From assembly GCF_009870125.1 (NCBI RefSeq), contig NC_046683.1:46763869-46827868 (forward strand): 64,000 nt of DNA, given 5' to 3'. The number at the start of each line of letters is the position of its first letter. Position 1 is the stretch's first letter. Source of the DNA: Drosophila pseudoobscura (lineage: Eukaryota > Arthropoda > Insecta > Diptera > Drosophilidae). A program made the translations under genes and the position numbers. Below are positions 23,889 through 35,879 of this stretch, in pieces. Under the pieces are notes generated by a model. It saw only the letters and a program-made list of their open reading frames with translations, was not told where the DNA came from and did no database searches.

Positions 23889-26800
23889 TTAATTTCCAAT
23901 AAAATATGCATTTACTTTGAAAGCTTTTCTGGCATTGTATTCACTCTTCAAGTGGGATCATGCGACTGAAATATGTGGAATCGGTAATCGATGTATGATT
24001 TGTAAAGGCAGCTTATCAGTCTTTTCTATGGGGCTCGATAAGACATGCGATAAAGTTCGACAAAGAAAATAATTGCACAAATTTTGCCACGACTCAGTTG
24101 AGCCAGTAAAAAGTGTAAGCTCAACCCGAAAAACAGAAATGAAAATTGTGGCCAGGTGTAACACTACCCATGCCATTATAAAAAGCTTATAATTGAATTT
24201 TTTATAATGTGCTGAGCTGGTCGGACGACTAGCCTTTGGAAAATGCGGCCAGGGGACTGTGGTCGCACTTTGGCCGCATTCTGGCCGCATCCTAGCCGCC
24301 TTTTTTAAAACACCAGGTTGCGCAATAAACCACAAGTGGCGCTGTGGCCACCCGGAGCTGGAACATTTAATAGTTGAGGCCATAAATTCGCTGGCTCTGT
24401 GATACAATTAGGGGAAATGTTCGAGGTATTGGTATCTGGTATCTGGTAAATGGCTGATGGCTGAGCCGGGCTGGGGTTGGGGCTTTGCCTTGTCTTCTTT
24501 ATGGGGGTGGCTGCTGGCAATTCCATTTGGGTGGTTACTGGAACACAAAACGATTGCTGAGTGGGCAAGGAAATTTGTGGGAACGGATGTGATAGTGAGT
24601 GAATGCATCGACATCGTCATAAAGTTATTTTAATTTCATTTTAGAATTCTGTCTTGCGCCACAATACTCCGGGAGCTGTTGCCAAATTGGTTTTCCATGT
24701 CCGACATGCATTTGATTTTTATTTACCTCCAAGGATGGATGTAGTTTTTGTCTCAATGATCTGTCAACGCCTGTCGCCTGGCCAAAAATTTGTGTAATTT
24801 AATCTGTCAACGACCCACGAATAAAGTAGGCCTAATGTGCGAGAAAGATGACAGGCAATGTGTTTGGAAGTCTCTTTCCCAAGGCCTCTGATATTTTATT
24901 ATATTTTATTCTTATATTGTAACCGTTCCGTTCCGTTCCTGTTGTCTCTGTTGTTTCTGCTGAGCGAATGAGCAGCCGACATTTGCATAAGTAAGAAAGT
25001 GTGAAAGTGAAATTGGGTTGGGTCTCAAATGTCCTCAAATGTGCCAGCAGCATCCTTCTGCTTGTGTGTGACTGTGTTTCTTGTTTCTGCTTTTGCTGTC
25101 TCGTAAGCCGTTTTTGCACTTTTTGACAAATGACTTAAAGCCTTTAGGGGCATCCAACGGGCTATGAAAAGGGTTCAAGTAATTTGTTGAGACTCTTGAA
25201 TATTGAATGCGAGTGTGGACCACGTTCAGGGCCGCAGTCGAATAAAAATGAAATATCTTTTTGGCGAAACAGCGAAACAGCAAACAAGCAGACAGAAAAG
25301 AGAAGCCCCAACCACGTGGCTGACACAAAATACTTTATGTCCCAGGATGGTGGAATAAAATGGTTTATGGAATTATTTAGAGTTGCGTAAAACCATCGGA
25401 TGGGACAACCAACATTTTATAAACCATTAAATATTCAATGGAACATCTTTGGGTTTGGTGGGGAGGGCTCCTAGCTCCTCCTAGTAACAAATTGTAATTC
25501 ACTTTTAAAAAGAACATGGTTTTGCAATGTTTTCAAATCTAGCAAATTATTCATTAGAACATTAAAAGTGTTAAGTGGTCAGTAGTCCATCCGAATCGAT
25601 GAATTAGTTCACCCAGGCTCAGTCGCACTCATACATTCGTTCGAGTATGCACAAATTCAGAGCGCTTTCACTGCTGTTTCAGTTCGGGTCTGTTGGAACA
25701 ATGCTGAATGATGATGTCGGCACAAGGAAGTGGAGTCGGTGGACGGATGAGTCGAAAGATGTGCGTTTAATCCGGAAACTTATTTATGTATGCCTTTCCG
25801 GTCGTTCGCCTTGCAGGACGCATTTCTCGCATGTGTACGTACGAGTATGTGCGTATATGTTCGTTTATTGTCGCACAGACAATCGCACAAACAAGAGTGT
25901 TTGAGCGGGGGAGAGAGAAGAGGACGATGTGCCGTTCTTATGACACGCCCGCGCACACTTTCACTTTACATAAGCTCTGTTAGTGTCGTCAGCCTCTGCA
26001 GCGCTTACACTCCCGACTCGTCCTGCAGGAGGACAACTGCGAGTATCTGCGAGCATGTGTGTGGGTGGCTGTTTGCGTTGACAACACTTGATAATTCCTC
26101 CCGTACACGCACTTTGACTGGAAGATCCGTCGTCGTCCACCCAAACTTCCTAGTGCCATCAGATACATATGTATCCCTGGGATACTTTGCCCCCGGGCAT
26201 ACGACAGTTTCTTGTCTGTGGCTTTGAATTATTTAAAATTGTTTTAATGGGGGTTCCGTGATATACTCGTACAATGGGGGCAGATCGATACAATTTTATA
26301 AAATGCTATATAAATAGTAGTTTAGTAGTAGTAGTTGTTTAGCATCCTGCTTTGCTTTCTAGTTCATCGCCACGAAAGGACTGCCGTTATCCATCTCCAC
26401 ATTGGCGATGACTTTGGTTTTTCTATAGTCTACGGTTGGTTATTTTCAGCCTGGTTCTGCTGAGGTAGGGTATTGTTGTAAGAACCCTTGCTGTTAATTT
26501 AATTAACGTGCAAAATGGAGAAATTACTTTCAGCTCTTCGAGCTGGTGGGCCGCTGAAAAGTTTCACAGCTGTGGCTGGCAGAGACCTTCGCGGAAAAGG
26601 AAAATGCCAGCCAGGCCATAGATCAAAGCGCGCCTGCTGTGCCACCTTTTACCCCATTCTTGTGTTTGTATTCCCTATACGAGTATGTTTGCATGGATGT
26701 ACGAGTATGTGGCGTTTTCAGCAGGTATATGCCGAGCCATCTCAGTTGTAGATAAAGTAGGTCAGTATACTATAGTAGTGCCATGCCAATAAAACTTAAT

Positions 26801-27081
26801 GTGTGTGTGTCCCATATATATACATACTATATGTATGCATGTAAGCCCAGGTGTGTGCATGTGTTTGTCCTGGCCTGTTGATATTTTTTAATATTTATAG
26901 AATTTTAAAATGACCGTTAAGTGTATATATTAAACATTTAAATATGTGAACAGTGCAATTGGATAAATTCGTAACTGTTTTCGTATTTCCGGCGAGCTTA
27001 GTCAGAGCATAGCTAGAGGTGCACACGAAATCTCTTCATACTAGTATGGGTAAACGACAGCTATCCCACACCTGCACGCTA
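23889..27081. other. noncoding stretch within the F-box cluster
   Basis: No supported gene between the two broken F-box copies. The part from about 25600 to 26220 is richer in CG and GA/CT tracts and in TACGAGTA-type strings than its surroundings and could be regulatory, but no promoter element is clear. Open frames there carry no domain. Confidence 0.45.
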
Positions 27082-27304
27082 CACCATATCTCTCAGATTG
27101 CCGAATCTGGATCAGATCGAATCATTGTTATAGCCATAAGCACCAAATAAATATGCAGTGATTACGCAGCGCCCTTCACGATATAACCGATCTTCTGTGT
27201 CTCTCTCTCTTTGTCGTTCAATGTTAGCGCCCTTTGCCGGAGGGGGGGCATACTGACTAAGTATTGGGTATAAATGCAGAGTTGCATAGCAGCAACTCAA
27301 AACG
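27082..27304 (+). mobile_element. INE-1-like fragment, right half with 3' hairpin
   Basis: Matches the right part of the copy at 641-1680, starting at ACCATATCTCTCAGATTGCC and running through CATACTGACTAAGTATTGGG. It ends with a hairpin at 27279-27298, GAGTTGC paired with GCAACTC. The end lies only about 110 bases before the start codon of the plus-strand F-box copy, so it may form part of that gene's promoter or 5' leader. Confidence 0.75.
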
Positions 27305-27412
27305 TACACTCATGAGCAACACAGCACTAGATTACCCCGAATCTTATCTTATCTGGAGATAAAAAATATCTGTTTTTGGAAAGTTGGAACTGCATTAGTT
27401 CCATTTGTCAGA

Positions 27413-28647
27413 ATGGGGGAATCAGAAGTGCTGAAACTGAACGACTATTGCTTCGAGATGATATTGTCTCAGTTGAGTATGGAAGGACAAATAAGTTTTG
27501 CCCAGACCTGCCAGAGGTTCCGGGGAGTGTTTATGGGCTGGTCCCGTCGGGAGTTTGCGAGTGTTTGGATCGTAGGAGAAGTCTTGGCTGTGGAACTGAG
27601 GCTGCTGAGCGAGGTGGCTATGAGTGTGAAAAAGCTTAATATCTATTGCAATGATCTAGATAGTTGCTTTGACTCTCAATACCCAAATCGCAGCCGCAAT
27701 ACTCTAATCAAAAACTTCTGTAGACTGATTCAAAGCATGCGAAATCTGCAGCTCGTCAAAATCTGGCAGGGAAATCGGCACTCGACATCGATCAGCAAGC
27801 ATGTGCTCCGGATACTAAAAGACTCATCCCAACTTAGACAACTACACATCTGTACTCTCAGTAAGTTAATACAATATTCATGATAATCATGAGATTATCC
27901 TTTTCCTTAACTGCGTTTCTTCTTCAGAACTTGAAACGACGCAAATTAGAAAGTTTGAGCAGCTTGAGATCCTCTACATAGATGTGAAGCTAACAGCCAG
28001 AGATCTGCTACAGTCCTGCAGAACAATGACAAGTTTGCAGACTCTACATCTTACCGATCAAGTGAGCAGTGCGAGACTCAGGGAAGTCCTGGCACACCTA
28101 CCCTACCTACGGGACCTGAGCTTCGTGATTTATCGCAGTGACTCCAAGCACTCGAAACTATATGACTGCTGCCAAGACGCAAGCAGCTCCTTGTCAATGC
28201 TCTTCGATTTCCTGGCTAGCCAGAGGACCGAGGACCACCTTGCTATCGCTCAGTGTAAAGGGCCAGATATGTGCTGTTCACGAAGCCGAGTCGCTGGCCA
28301 GCATCAAGTCACTGGAGGTCCTTGACTGTAACTTTACTAACCCCGATTGTGTGCTGCTCCTCACAGGGCTGTCATCCCTAAGGGCCCTGCGTATCACGTA
28401 CCTCCAGCAGATAGATATATCCTCTGCGTATCTGTACCTGATTCGACAGTGCCGCGAGCTGCGCTTCCTGCGCATCTTCGACTACAACATCAATCCGGAC
28501 TTTGTGAGAAAGGCCTCCGAAGTGTTACAAGATGTAGAAGCGAAAAAGCCCTTAAAACTTCTTATCCACGGTCGACACAACTCCTCAACATTAAGGAGTT
28601 CACCTCCATGGCTGAAGATAAGAAAAATATCATATTCCGCTCATTAA
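27413..28647 (+). pseudogene. F-box / LRR paralogue with a frameshift in exon 2
   Basis: Exon 1 is 27413-27860 and exon 2 starts at 27928; the 67-nt intron has GTAAGT and CTTCTTCAG borders and is phase 1, as in its paralogues. Exon 1 encodes the F-box (LKLNDYCFEMILSQLS, then FAQTCQRFRGVFMGWS). Exon 2 encodes LRR sequence in one frame up to about 28240 (LSMLFDFLASQRTED). The LRR sequence then continues in the next frame (LLSLSVKGQICAVHEAES, SLEVLDCNF, CRELRFLRIFDYNINPDF) to a stop at 28647. One extra base within the GACCGAGGACCACC stretch near 28225-28242 explains this. If it is a real mutation the protein is cut after about 280 residues by the stop at 28325; if it is a sequencing error the gene is intact and about 390 residues long. 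The closest relative in the window is the gene at 19708-20950. Confidence 0.62.
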
Positions 28648-28679
28648 CTGCCACTGAACTGTTTACTTTAATATGAAAT

Positions 28680-31600
28680 GAAGTGTTGGATATAATTTTA
28701 CCGTTTTAGTTTACCGTTCTATATATAAGCGATATATAAAACGGAGCTGTTACAAGAGACACGTAGTGGTTCGGTTAAACGTTTATTTGAGAGTGAGTAA
28801 AGTGGTATATACATTATGAGCACGATACAATACAGTATTTTAACTGTAGGTAACTGAAGGTTAAACTGAAACACAATAAATATATACATACATATGTACC
28901 TATTCGCAAAAAATAATCAAAAGAATTTCTCAAAAGAAAAATGTGATTATATATGGTATGTGTATTTTTGAGAAGAAAAACTCCGACACGTCTGTATTAG
29001 TTTCCCCCGGGAGCTGGTGCCGAAAAAAAGTTAAAAGTAAAAACATTTCTGATGATTGTGGTAGGAGAATTGGTGGTTGGGGTAACGATATTTTCAATTA
29101 TGCGAAACTCCGAAGTGTTAATGAAATCTGTCAGAAACAATTTGGCATAATTTTTCACTTAAAGCCGCCAACAATTTATAATTAGAAAATGCTGCGAGGA
29201 GCAACAAAGGAAAAAATAAAATAAATAAAATGATTTTACCTGTTGGGCAAATTTGTGGGAGAACAGACTTTCTTTTCATTTGGCAATGGACGGCCGTAGC
29301 CAGCAGCGGGGAGCAGCAGGCAGCAGCGAAGAGCAGGACATATACAAAGTGATTACGGATAGCCAGGGACAGCCACATAGACAGAGACAGATACAGATAC
29401 AGAGACAGAGACAAGGAAAAGCAAAATGGCAACTGTCGGAGTCGGAAATACATCAAGTGTGCGCACAAAGCCGTCAAGCGAGTGCTACGAATAAGCGGAA
29501 GTGGGCCTGAAGAATAAGTTTGGGCCAGGAAACGGCCACGCGGCGTCCATTGTGTCCTTGGGAGCGGATGTGGCGAGGGGAATGGAGTCGGAAATTATTG
29601 TTTCTATTTTAGATTGTCGCCGTCTGTTTGCTGGTTAAACTTTTTCATTTATGTCAGACCCGACCCGACCCAGTATGTATTCTATCTATTTGTATTCTTT
29701 TTTTTTGTTATGTTTGGAAATTTTTCCATTTTTATAAAAAATTTCGCTTAATGACTTAATGACGAATTGATGATTGTAGGTAATTTGTATGTGGAGGGTG
29801 GCCGAAGAGTCCAAATACAATATAGTATTAACGATTGATACAATTGGATGAGGCAAGCGAGCCGATCTCGAGCCAAAGTAATAGATTGGGGACAAAAAAG
29901 GTCTGTACTCCAACTATATCAAGCAGTAACTAACTAGAGCAGCTGGGCCTGCTGCAGGCTTAATGACTGCATGTGAAAAAAAATAGAACAAGAGCGAGCA
30001 TAGATAAAGACTTGGTGAAGAAATGAGAGCCTGGTACTAAGCGAGCAAAGGCAAAGGTACGCTTACGTTACGTTGGGTTAGTGCAATGACCAAAATGGAA
30101 CAGAAAATGAATTGATAGGCAATAGAAAGATGGTAAACAATTTACAGTCGGGCTTCGTCCGAACAGACTCTATCATCGCGCTGAGTTCTGTGGGGTACAG
30201 CTGTTACGGATAGTATTTATTGGCTCTCTGACTCAAAGGCACTTGTAGAAATACTCCTTAAAGCTGGTTTTTATGAAAGTGTGAAATTCGAGATCGTTTG
30301 ACATTAATTAACTTGTTCTACAAGAGCAGGAAATTGATTGTCCTGTGCCTGTTGTTTGAAAACTTGAGAAAGTAATTGCATTGTTTGACAACGACCCAAA
30401 CAACTGTGTGACCTTCTCACACTTTACAGTCTTAACTTACATCGTCTTCTGGCCTGAAACGGCTTCTTCGCCTCAAAGGGCTGGGTGGATATGGATGTGG
30501 CGGAGCTGGCAGAAGTCGAAAGTTTTTGGCTTTTTGACTCTTGAACTGGTTTGACACGCATCAGACGGGGGAGCGGGAACGGGAGCAGGACTAGGGCTAT
30601 GGGAAGGCGATGCAAATCTCTTATCAGGAATTTCTGTAAATGGATATTTCGAAAAAATTTGGTGAAAATGTTGTGTACTCGTAAATTTGTTTGATGCTCT
30701 CGAGGCGAAGATGCACAACTTGTCGAAGTGTTTCAATTAAAACTTGCCCAACTTGTTGACATTTATCGAACACAAAGAGCTCAGTGTCGTATCCTGTTCT
30801 GTCTGGGGTCTGGTCGATCCCCCACACAACAGCCTTTGACAGCTTGGGGCTAGGGTTTCGGTTTCCTTGGCAACAAAAAGACGTTGACAGTAGTACTTAA
30901 TGTCATTGTTGAAGCACTCCTAGTTTACAGAAAGCAGACATCAGAGGGTGGAAGTTTTCCATGATACTGTCCACAGTCCATAGTCCACAGGACAGTGCAG
31001 TTCCCAAATCTCATTTCCGAGCAATAACCAGATTAGGAACTGTGTCCCTGTGTGTTTTTGTATTACAACAGAATACAATATAAAGTTATTTGGCTTATCT
31101 CAGATTCTCTTCTTTTCCAAAATAGTAGTTTGTCCATTGATTTTATTGACGGCAACTGAATTGACATCACTTTGAATGGTAGTAACTAAATGAATTCAGA
31201 TGGACAAAGACACTGTGCTCTTGGCCGTTTACTGTTCCTCAGATGTGTTCAATATTTGTTCGATTTCTTTGACCTATTGACAGCAAAATCTATAATGAAA
31301 TCAGAGCAAAACACTGGCTGGACTTTGCAAGGTATATAAAATAACTGGCAAAAATCAGACTTGTATATTTTCTACTCTTAATACTCGTGTTTAATTTTGT
31401 TACACCAATTACCATGTTTTAAGTGTATAAAAAGTTGAAGTCGAATGACTCATACTTAGCATGCATATAAAACATGTTAAAGCATGATCCAAAAGTGGTT
31501 TTAATAAAAAGAAATCAACGTTGAATAGGTTATTGCAAGCATTTTGTTTGACAATTTTGGGCTACCGAATTTACCCCAACTCCGTTGAAGCCCAAGCGGA

Positions 31601-34300
31601 GCCTCGCAAATGTGTCACAGACACACACACACACACACGTGCAAAGTTATTGCGTTTTGTTTCCATTGAAATACACATAAATAATCCAATTAATTGACAA
31701 AGCAACATGAGGCTCCCTTTTGGTACGTCAAATAATTGGTTTATGGCCAAAGGCATCGACATCCTCATCAGTCCCGGCTCTGGGGCTCCGGGGCTCTGTG
31801 ACTCTGTGACGCTGGCTGGAAGCGGCGGTTTGAAGTTTCAATTTCAGTTTCAGATACGGTTTAAGTGTTAGTCGGTGACCCGCTCGCATAAAACGGCTAA
31901 TTGGTTCCACAGAAAGGTAACATAATTGGCATGGTGGATGGCGAACACTAAGCTAGACGGCTAATTGAATATTCCCTAAAAGGGATGTTTCATAAGCCGT
32001 CAAGTAAATGTGATTTGTCTTATAAAAGTTGTAAGTTGAGAGCCTCGAAAACTATGGAAGATCCGATTATATCTATGCCTCTATGAAATGAATTAAGTAA
32101 AGCAAAACTAAGTTGTCTTTCTGCCTTTAACAATTGAATTAATGGCCAAAGTCAGCGAAGAATAAATGTACATACAAATAAATAGATATACATATGTGAA
32201 ATTTGTAGGTGCATCATTTTCGCCATGCATTTTATAATTAAGTGCACAAATATTTATGCCTTATTTGGGCGTTTATATAATAGTATTGTACATAATTACT
32301 GATGCTATCTTTTACAAATTAAGCTGTTATATACTTTCGCTTATGCCATACAAAAATATCTCACATTATGCAGAAAGACCTATGAAAACCAATTTGCAGC
32401 GGGCCAAGAAGAAAGAGACCCAGGAGACGAAATTTACACATCGTGACTTTTTTTTATTTTTTGGGATAATATAAATTTATTTGTGTATTTTTTTCTGAAA
32501 TTCTTTATCCGCTGTGTGAGGAAGGCCGCAGCCGAATAATGTGAGAATTCATTCAATCGCAACTGCAAATTTGTGTGACTGAACTGCGAAAAAATAAAGA
32601 ATATCCCAGCACGGAGTTAAGACTGCGATGTACATATGTACATATCCGGGTCTCAGCGACGAATTTAAATAAGAGTTGGTCGGACTTTCCCAGGAATGTT
32701 TTATATATATTGGGAGGGGGAGTCCAACCTCATCTAGAATTTGTGGAATTCCATGATCTTTGCTAGTTTCAAGGAAAATTGAGATGCAAATAAATGCCAT
32801 GACCAACGGTAAAGTTGAAATAAATAAACATGCAGATACGGATTCTTTTGCAGTGAGATTAAATTCCCATATCGTTATTAAGGATTAAAGGTGAGATTAT
32901 GTTGAGAGTTTGCTTTCCAATGACCTAATGAGAGCATTGCGGTCAGAGCCTATCATCTTATTGAGGTGAAAATAAGTATTCACATATTTGATTCCGTGCC
33001 ACATCGGTAAAAGCATCAGTCCTGAGTACCAGCTGCAACTGCAGACCGACTCGTAAATTAATGACACATGTGGAAGCCACAAAACCAATACAAGTATGAA
33101 ACATCAAGAAACTGCGGCAGACACAGCTGAGTGGACCCATTGACATTGTTTGATTGGATAGAGAGAGTATAGAGTATGGAGAGCAGTGCTTGATTGAGGC
33201 ATTCTTTGGGCGGGCTGTGCTTCGGCTTGGACTCTGGCTCAGATCGGCTTTGGGCTTGGCTTTCATATTGTTTAGTTGTGTTTGTGTCTGGGCCTGCTGT
33301 TTGCACGGCACTCAACTACTTTGCGAATCTGCTGGCATTGTATACTATTCTGGCATATTTAATTAGCAGCAGTCTCACAAAATTGTCCGACAGCTGACAA
33401 ATTATGCCACTGTGGTCTCTTGGTCTCTCTGCCTCTCTGTTGGGCACTAATGCACTCGGCCTAAATAATTTAGCATTCATTGTCTCCCTCTCTCTGTCTC
33501 TCTCCCTGTCTACCTCTCTCTTCATCTATCTATGTTTGATTGTGTCTATTTTCAACGAGTTTTCAGTGCGTAAATAAAACAGAGACTGCTCGTTGCTTAG
33601 TTTGCACATTGCACTCACATCACATCCGGGCCACGCACTGCGTATACGCAATTTGCATTCCACCCCAGCTCAAGCCCAGTGTCCCGAGGCACTTTCAACA
33701 CCGCACACAGGTGGACAATCTAATGCCAAGTGCCAGCTGTTGTCTATTCAACGTCAATTTCAATTGGAAGCTGGCTTAAAAATTGCAATTGCAATTACAA
33801 ACCCTTCCCAACACGCAGGGCAGCCCGAAGCAATCCAATTGTAGCTTGTACGATACGTGAGAAATAAAAAAAGGGCTAATCGATCATATGTGCAGTTCTC
33901 CACAATACAACGTTGCAGCATCCGTGTTTAGTTTCTAAATTATTGCTTGAGCTGCCGCACAGGTGAAATTGCCATTTCGGAAAATTAACACCTGTCAATC
34001 GGTCTGGTGGAAATGTGGGTGGAGTTCTGCAGGTCGTATTTAATTTCATTAAAATTAAAAGATCTATTTGTTTTTCCGTAAGAATATAAGTACGACTACA
34101 TATGTAGGTATGTACATATGTACCTATAGTATACAATTTACGAACATTATATTCTCGGATGCATCTGCATATGTTGCCAGCTGCAAATTGAATGCAATCA
34201 ATTGCCTTAATGGTTTATTCTTAGTGAAATTTATGACACTTTCGATTTATTAGATTTTCCCAATGTATGCAAATCTTTAACTATAAACTATATTTAACTA
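28680..34300. other. noncoding stretch
   Basis: No gene that I can support. Holds a CA run at about 31620-31638, ACATATGTAC palindromes near 28888 and 32629-32645, repeated AGAGACAG units near 29380-29412, and CT-rich tracts near 33480-33530. Open frames over these tracts are low complexity. Confidence 0.5.
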
Positions 34301-34539
34301 TAACTATATAATTGTTGGACGGAATTTCGCTGCCGTTGCAAGGGAAGTTCTTGTATCGAAAAGTAAAAACGCAACCATTCATATGTAAGTTTTATTTGTG
34401 ACTAAAAAATGCTCTGCTCGCAGGCAGATAAGATAAGAGAGATAAGAGAACGTCGCTTCGTTACGTCTCTCACTCATACATACGTCACATACTCATATGT
34501 CATTCCCAGTGGACCAAAAAGCGATAGTAAAACGGAACT

Positions 34540-34705
34540 ATCATAAAATGTCCGGAAACGGACTTAGAAATGATAAAAATCCGGGAGCGATGAGTGAAGT
34601 CTCGCAAAATGCTCGCAGACGGACTTAGAAAAGAGCATTTACCGGACAAAAACCGAGTGACGACAAAGTCTCGCAAAACTATCACAAACGGACTTAGAAA
34701 CGGGC
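34540..34705. repeat. left repeat array, three units around ACGGACTTAGAAA
   Basis: The string ACGGACTTAGAAA occurs at 34558, 34619 and 34688, each preceded by related sequence. The second and third units carry AAGTCTCGCAAAA followed by the variable part. The third unit, CTCGCAAAACTATCACAAACG, is clearly related to CTCGCAAAAGATATCATAAACG in the array at 35447-35723. Units are 61 and 69 bases apart and diverged. Confidence 0.7.
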
Positions 34706-35024
34706 AAAATACGCAAGCAACGCCGGATCACGTAATAGAACATGAACGAACATGTCAAACTGCGGCCCGGCACAACGCCGCCGATTTTTCGTTTTGTGTT
34801 ATTTTGTGATTAAAAACCGCAGCAGAAGGACGTAAACCCCCGTTTAAATCATAAATCATATTTTTAAATCATAAAAATAGTGAAAAAAAGGAAAAATCGG
34901 TAAGTAAATTATTATTTATTTAATAGTATAGTATAGTGCACAAAATTTGAGTTTGGGAGCAGTATAAGCCCCCAAAAAGACAACAATCTACACATTCTGT
35001 GTATATATTTAGTTAGCAGAGTTA

Positions 35025-35364
35025 ATGATGTCGGGCGAGAAAGCATTCGACCAATGGATTCGGAGTTCTTGGCGTGCAATTGTGTCCGACGAGGTCGCAC
35101 GACAGTGCTCTTGGCGGGGCACAGAGGAGAAAAAGTGCATTAGGGGCTTGCGGGTTACTCTAGCCATCCGTAGTAAGTATTATTTTCAAATTAATATGTA
35201 TATTGTAATATAATAAACATGATTATTTGTTTACAGCGGGATTTAAGGAAAGATTTTCGTTAGAAGACGCCGATTTCGACCGAATCACGCAAAAATTTTT
35301 CCAGTACGCCCAGGACAGAGTGTCGAAGGAGAAAAAACAAATTAAATTGAATTCACTAATATAA
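35025..35364 (+). CDS. small DUF4806-like domain protein (two exons)
   Basis: Exon 1 is 35025-35172 and exon 2 is 35237-35364. The 64-nt intron has GTAAGT and TTTACAG borders and is phase 1, giving 91 residues. The body of the protein reads DEVARQCSWRGTEEKKCIRG, LRVTLAIR, then FDRITQKFFQYAQDRVSKEK. This matches the pattern I know for DUF4806, a domain of insect and other animal proteins, with an SW-x-G motif, a following K-rich loop, a hydrophobic L-K/R-V segment and a terminal W/F-x-x-A-x-D-R motif. DUF4806 normally ends longer proteins; here it makes up nearly the whole product. Function of the domain is unknown. A strong donor (GTAAGT at 34900) and an acceptor near 35012-35019 suggest a further intron of about 115 nt in the 5' leader, so the locus looks like a real spliced gene. 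It lies between two related repeat arrays. Two in-frame ATGs start the frame; the first is given. Confidence 0.65.
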
Positions 35365-35446
35365 TTTTTTAATCTATTTATGTACAACCAAAATTAAAAA
35401 TTAAAATTAATTAAAATAAAATTAAAAATTATAAAACAAAATAAAG

Positions 35447-35723
35447 GGCTCGCAAACGATATTGCAAAAGGCTCGCAAACGATATTGCAAAAGGCTCGCA
35501 AACGATATTGCAAAAGGCTCGCAAAAGTCTCGCAAAAGATATCATAAGCGGCTCGCAAAAGATATAATAAACGGCTCGCAAAAGTCTCGCAAGAGATATC
35601 ATAAACGGCTCGCAAAAGTCTCGCAAAAGATATCATAAACGGCTCGCAAAAGTCTCGCAAAAAATATTATAAGCGGCTCGCAAAAGTCTCGCAAAAGATA
35701 TCATAAAAGGCTCGCAAAAGATC
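35447..35723. repeat. tandem array of 23- and 34-base units
   Basis: Three copies of a 23-base unit (GGCTCGCAAACGATATTGC followed by AAAA) come first. A mix of 23- and 34-base units follows, such as GGCTCGCAAAAGATATAATA followed by AAC. The 34-base form carries an extra 11 bases, AAGTCTCGCAA, which is an internal duplication of the CTCGCAA core. About nine units in total, ending at a partial unit before 35724. Long open frames across it on minus are a product of the repeat. Confidence 0.95.
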
Positions 35724-35768
35724 CGTTTTTGAGCTACCGAAAATGAAACTTTCACTGCCACAAACTGA

Positions 35769-35782
35769 GCGACTATAGTCGC
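35769..35782. repeat. perfect 14-base palindrome
   Basis: GCGACTATAGTCGC, followed by another CTATAG. It lies between the tandem array and the 3' end of the minus-strand F-box gene. It could be a protein-binding site or part of an element end. Confidence 0.7.
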
Positions 35783-35854
35783 TATAGTGATTCATTTTCT
35801 TATCGTTTTCGGATCTCAATTCGATAGTTTTACACGGCTGAGTTCCGCTTAGCT

Positions 35855-35879
35855 CTCGTTTGCGATATCTTTTACGAAG
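35855..35879 (-). repeat. inverted single copy of the array unit at the F-box gene stop codon
   Basis: Read on minus, CTTCGTAAAAGATATCGC followed by AAACGAG differs at few positions from the array unit CTCGCAAAAGATATCATAAACGG. It overlaps the last codon and stop (TCG TAA) of the gene ending at 35872. Confidence 0.55.

Noticed and set aside
25600..26227. possible gene in a GC-richer, CT/GA-rich patch
   Set aside because: Open frames are short and carry no domain or splice structure; at most a regulatory patch.
35394..35660. minus frames with repeated RDFCEPFMISFARLLRA-type sequence
   Set aside because: This is only the translation of the 23/34-base tandem array, not a repeat protein with independent support.
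35447..35723. CRISPR-like array
   Set aside because: The units abut directly with no unique spacers, and the DNA is from an animal genome.
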